A stretch of 5,905 nt of DNA from Pseudomonadota bacterium (lineage in GTDB: Bacteria; Pseudomonadota; Alphaproteobacteria; Caulobacterales; Caulobacteraceae): positions 1 through 5,905 of the forward strand of contig JAEYQX010000003.1 of NCBI GenBank assembly GCA_023409795.1. Direction: 5' to 3'. Within the stretch, counting starts at the first letter, position 1; each line of letters starts with the position of its first letter. Below are positions 4,555 to 5,905 of the stretch, one piece after another. Both the position numbers and the translations under genes were made by a program. The notes beneath the pieces were generated by a model. The model was not told the origin of the DNA. It saw only the letters and a program-made list of their open reading frames with translations, and did not search any database.

Positions 4555-5859
4555 ATGACTCCCAGGAATATGGCGCGCCTCGGCGGCCTGGCCCTCTCGA
4601 CCGTTCTGATGGCTGGCGTGGCCGCTCCGGCCTTTGCAGGCTCCTTCTATCTGCAAGAGCAGTCGGCGCGCGGCATGGGCCGTGCCAACTCCGGCGAAAC
4701 CGCCGACAAGGGCGTGGAATCGCTCTGGTTCAACGCCGCCTCGATCGCCCGCTCGGGCCGTCAGGTGACCACCTCGCTGCACGCCATCCGCCTAGATGCC
4801 GAGGCCAACAACAACGGCTCCTACGTCACCTACACCAACCCGGCCAATGGTCAGCAGTACACCGCCCCGGTGATGAATGCCCGCCAGACCGAAGAGCCGC
4901 TGGAAAACGGCCTGGTGCCGAACTTTGCCATCGCCACCCCGGTCACCGATCGCCTGGCCGTGGGCCTGGTCGTGGCCGCGCCCTACAACTTCACCACCAA
5001 GTACTCGCCGGAATCCTTCGCCCGCTATGACGCCGGCACCTCGGAGCTGCGCTCGGCGGACCTGGGCCTGACCGCCGCCTATCAGGTCAACGACTGGCTG
5101 GACATCGGCGCTGGCGTCAACGTCGAATACGTCAAGGCCAAGCTGACCTCGGCCATGCCGGCCTTTGCCCCGACCTTTGCCGATGGCTCGAACCGCCTGG
5201 AAGGCGACGGCTTCGCCTATGGCTGGAACGTCGGCGCGCAGGTCCACCACGGCAAGTGGGACCTGGGCCTGTCCTATCGTTCGGCCATCGAGCATGAGCT
5301 GGAAGGCGAGATCGAAACCGTCCTGACCGGCCCGCTGGCCCCGAACAGCTTCAGCGCCGATGGCGGTGCCTCGATCAACACCCCGTGGTTCGCCTCGGCC
5401 GCCGTGCGCTACGCCGTCACCGACAGGCTGACCCTGAACGCCCAGGTCAACCGCATCGGCTGGTCCGAGTTCGACGCCATCCGCGTCAGCTATCCGGGCG
5501 GCGGCGACGTCATCCACCAGAACTACGAAGACGTCACGACCGGCGCCATCGGTCTGGACTATGCCATGAGCGACAAGACCACCCTGCGCGCAGGCGTGGC
5601 CTATGACCCGACCCCGACCACGGACGAGCTGCGCACCGCCCGTATCCCGGACGCTGACCGTACCCTGTACTCGGTCGGCCTGCGCACCGACGTGACCGAG
5701 GGTGTCGTCTTCGACGCCGCCGTGACCTACATCGGCATGAACAAGTCCGAGATGCACGACGACCGCAGCTTCTACAACGGCCTGGTCACCTCGCACCTGC
5801 GCGGCGACATCGAAGGCTCGGGCCTGGTCTTCTCGATGGGCACCACCATCCAGTTCTAA
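4555..5859 (+). CDS. FadL/OmpP1-family outer-membrane transport protein
   Basis: 434 aa from the ATG at 4555, chosen because AGGTGA (4544-4549) lies 5 nt upstream; a GTG at 4546 would have no ribosome-binding site. Residues 1-28 form a signal peptide (Arg-containing start, hydrophobic 10-24, cleavage after AFA28). The mature N terminus GSFYLQEQSARGMGRA (29-44) is the family's hatch-domain start. Family blocks near the end are RIGWSEFDAIRV (300-311), LRAGVAYDPTPTTDELR (344-360) and IPDADR (364-369). The chain ends in Phe (TTIQF), the beta-barrel assembly signal. A 14-strand barrel is expected from the family, moving long-chain fatty acids or other hydrophobic compounds across the outer membrane. 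The usual Asn-Pro-Ala of the hatch is Asn-Ala-Ala here (60-62). The substrate is unknown and no fatty-acid gene lies beside it. It appears to be transcribed alone. Confidence 0.95.
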   Translation: MTPRNMARLGGLALSTVLMAGVAAPAFAGSFYLQEQSARGMGRANSGETADKGVESLWFNAASIARSGRQVTTSLHAIRLDAEANNNGSYVTYTNPANGQQYTAPVMNARQTEEPLENGLVPNFAIATPVTDRLAVGLVVAAPYNFTTKYSPESFARYDAGTSELRSADLGLTAAYQVNDWLDIGAGVNVEYVKAKLTSAMPAFAPTFADGSNRLEGDGFAYGWNVGAQVHHGKWDLGLSYRSAIEHELEGEIETVLTGPLAPNSFSADGGASINTPWFASAAVRYAVTDRLTLNAQVNRIGWSEFDAIRVSYPGGGDVIHQNYEDVTTGAIGLDYAMSDKTTLRAGVAYDPTPTTDELRTARIPDADRTLYSVGLRTDVTEGVVFDAAVTYIGMNKSEMHDDRSFYNGLVTSHLRGDIEGSGLVFSMGTTIQF

Positions 5860-5870
5860 GCCCTAGGGCT
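5859..5870. repeat. 12-bp perfect palindrome after the FadL-like gene
   Basis: AGCCCTAGGGCT starts at the last base of the stop codon. No T run follows, so on sequence alone it is a weak mRNA-end hairpin rather than a clear terminator. Confidence 0.35.
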
Positions 5871-5899
5871 CAGGCTGATACGGAAACGGCGGCACCTTT

Positions 5900-5904
5900 A
5901 GGAG
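5900..5904 (+). promoter_or_regulatory. Possible ribosome-binding site of a gene beyond the window
   Basis: AGGAG lies one base before the window end on the + strand, in the 46-bp stretch after the porin gene. Its start codon would lie outside the window, so this is only suggestive. Confidence 0.25.
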
Positions 5905-5905
5905 C

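Noticed and set aside
4792..5796. A 334-codon open frame antisense to the FadL-like gene
   Set aside because: It is Gly/Val/Asp-rich, low in complexity and matches no family. It is the usual mirror frame of a high-GC gene.

Overview
The window looks like an ordinary, high-GC chromosomal segment of an alphaproteobacterium, most likely from the Caulobacter/Brevundimonas/Phenylobacterium group (Caulobacterales). That placement is an inference. It rests on the GC-rich codon use, the form of the initiator tRNA, the DGDHY/SRVRQHQMVY type of BolA, a promoter ahead of map that fits the Caulobacter housekeeping consensus (TTGACG-like plus GCTANAW), and a FadL-type porin. I see no phage, insertion sequence, CRISPR, toxin-antitoxin or defence module.

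Left edge: the 3' two thirds of an initiator tRNA-fMet gene (+ strand, cut by the window edge) ends in a strong hairpin terminator that can work in both directions. Facing it on the minus strand are five genes. Read in their own direction from about 3450 down to 122, they are map (methionine aminopeptidase), radC (JAMM-domain protein), a GNAT acetyltransferase whose GTG start overlaps the radC stop, a probable terminator, bolA, and an aldo/keto-reductase-like protein 2 bp after bolA. The first three look like one operon and the last two a second one. The segment carries an initiator tRNA, the enzyme that removes initiator Met, a GNAT protein related to N-terminal acetyltransferases and a BolA iron-sulfur partner. 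A protein-start theme is tempting but not proven.

Middle: a 148-bp divergent promoter region (3452-3599) separates map from a + strand gene for a stand-alone CinA-N/MoaB-like domain protein. The + strand promoter sits so close to the ATG that the mRNA may be leaderless. The two candidate -35 elements lie back to back, 9 bp apart.

Right: after a 184-bp non-coding stretch holding an inverted repeat and a T-rich leader comes a complete FadL/OmpP1-family outer-membrane protein with a signal peptide and a terminal Phe. The last 46 bases hold a short palindrome and a possible ribosome-binding site for a gene beyond the window.

The points most worth a second look are the aldo/keto-reductase-like protein, which keeps the fold motifs but appears to lack three of four catalytic residues; a hairpin that masks the radC ribosome-binding site just after the map stop; the A29-U41 variant in the initiator tRNA; and the putative leaderless start of the CinA-like gene. 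None of these amounts to a clearly new biological system.
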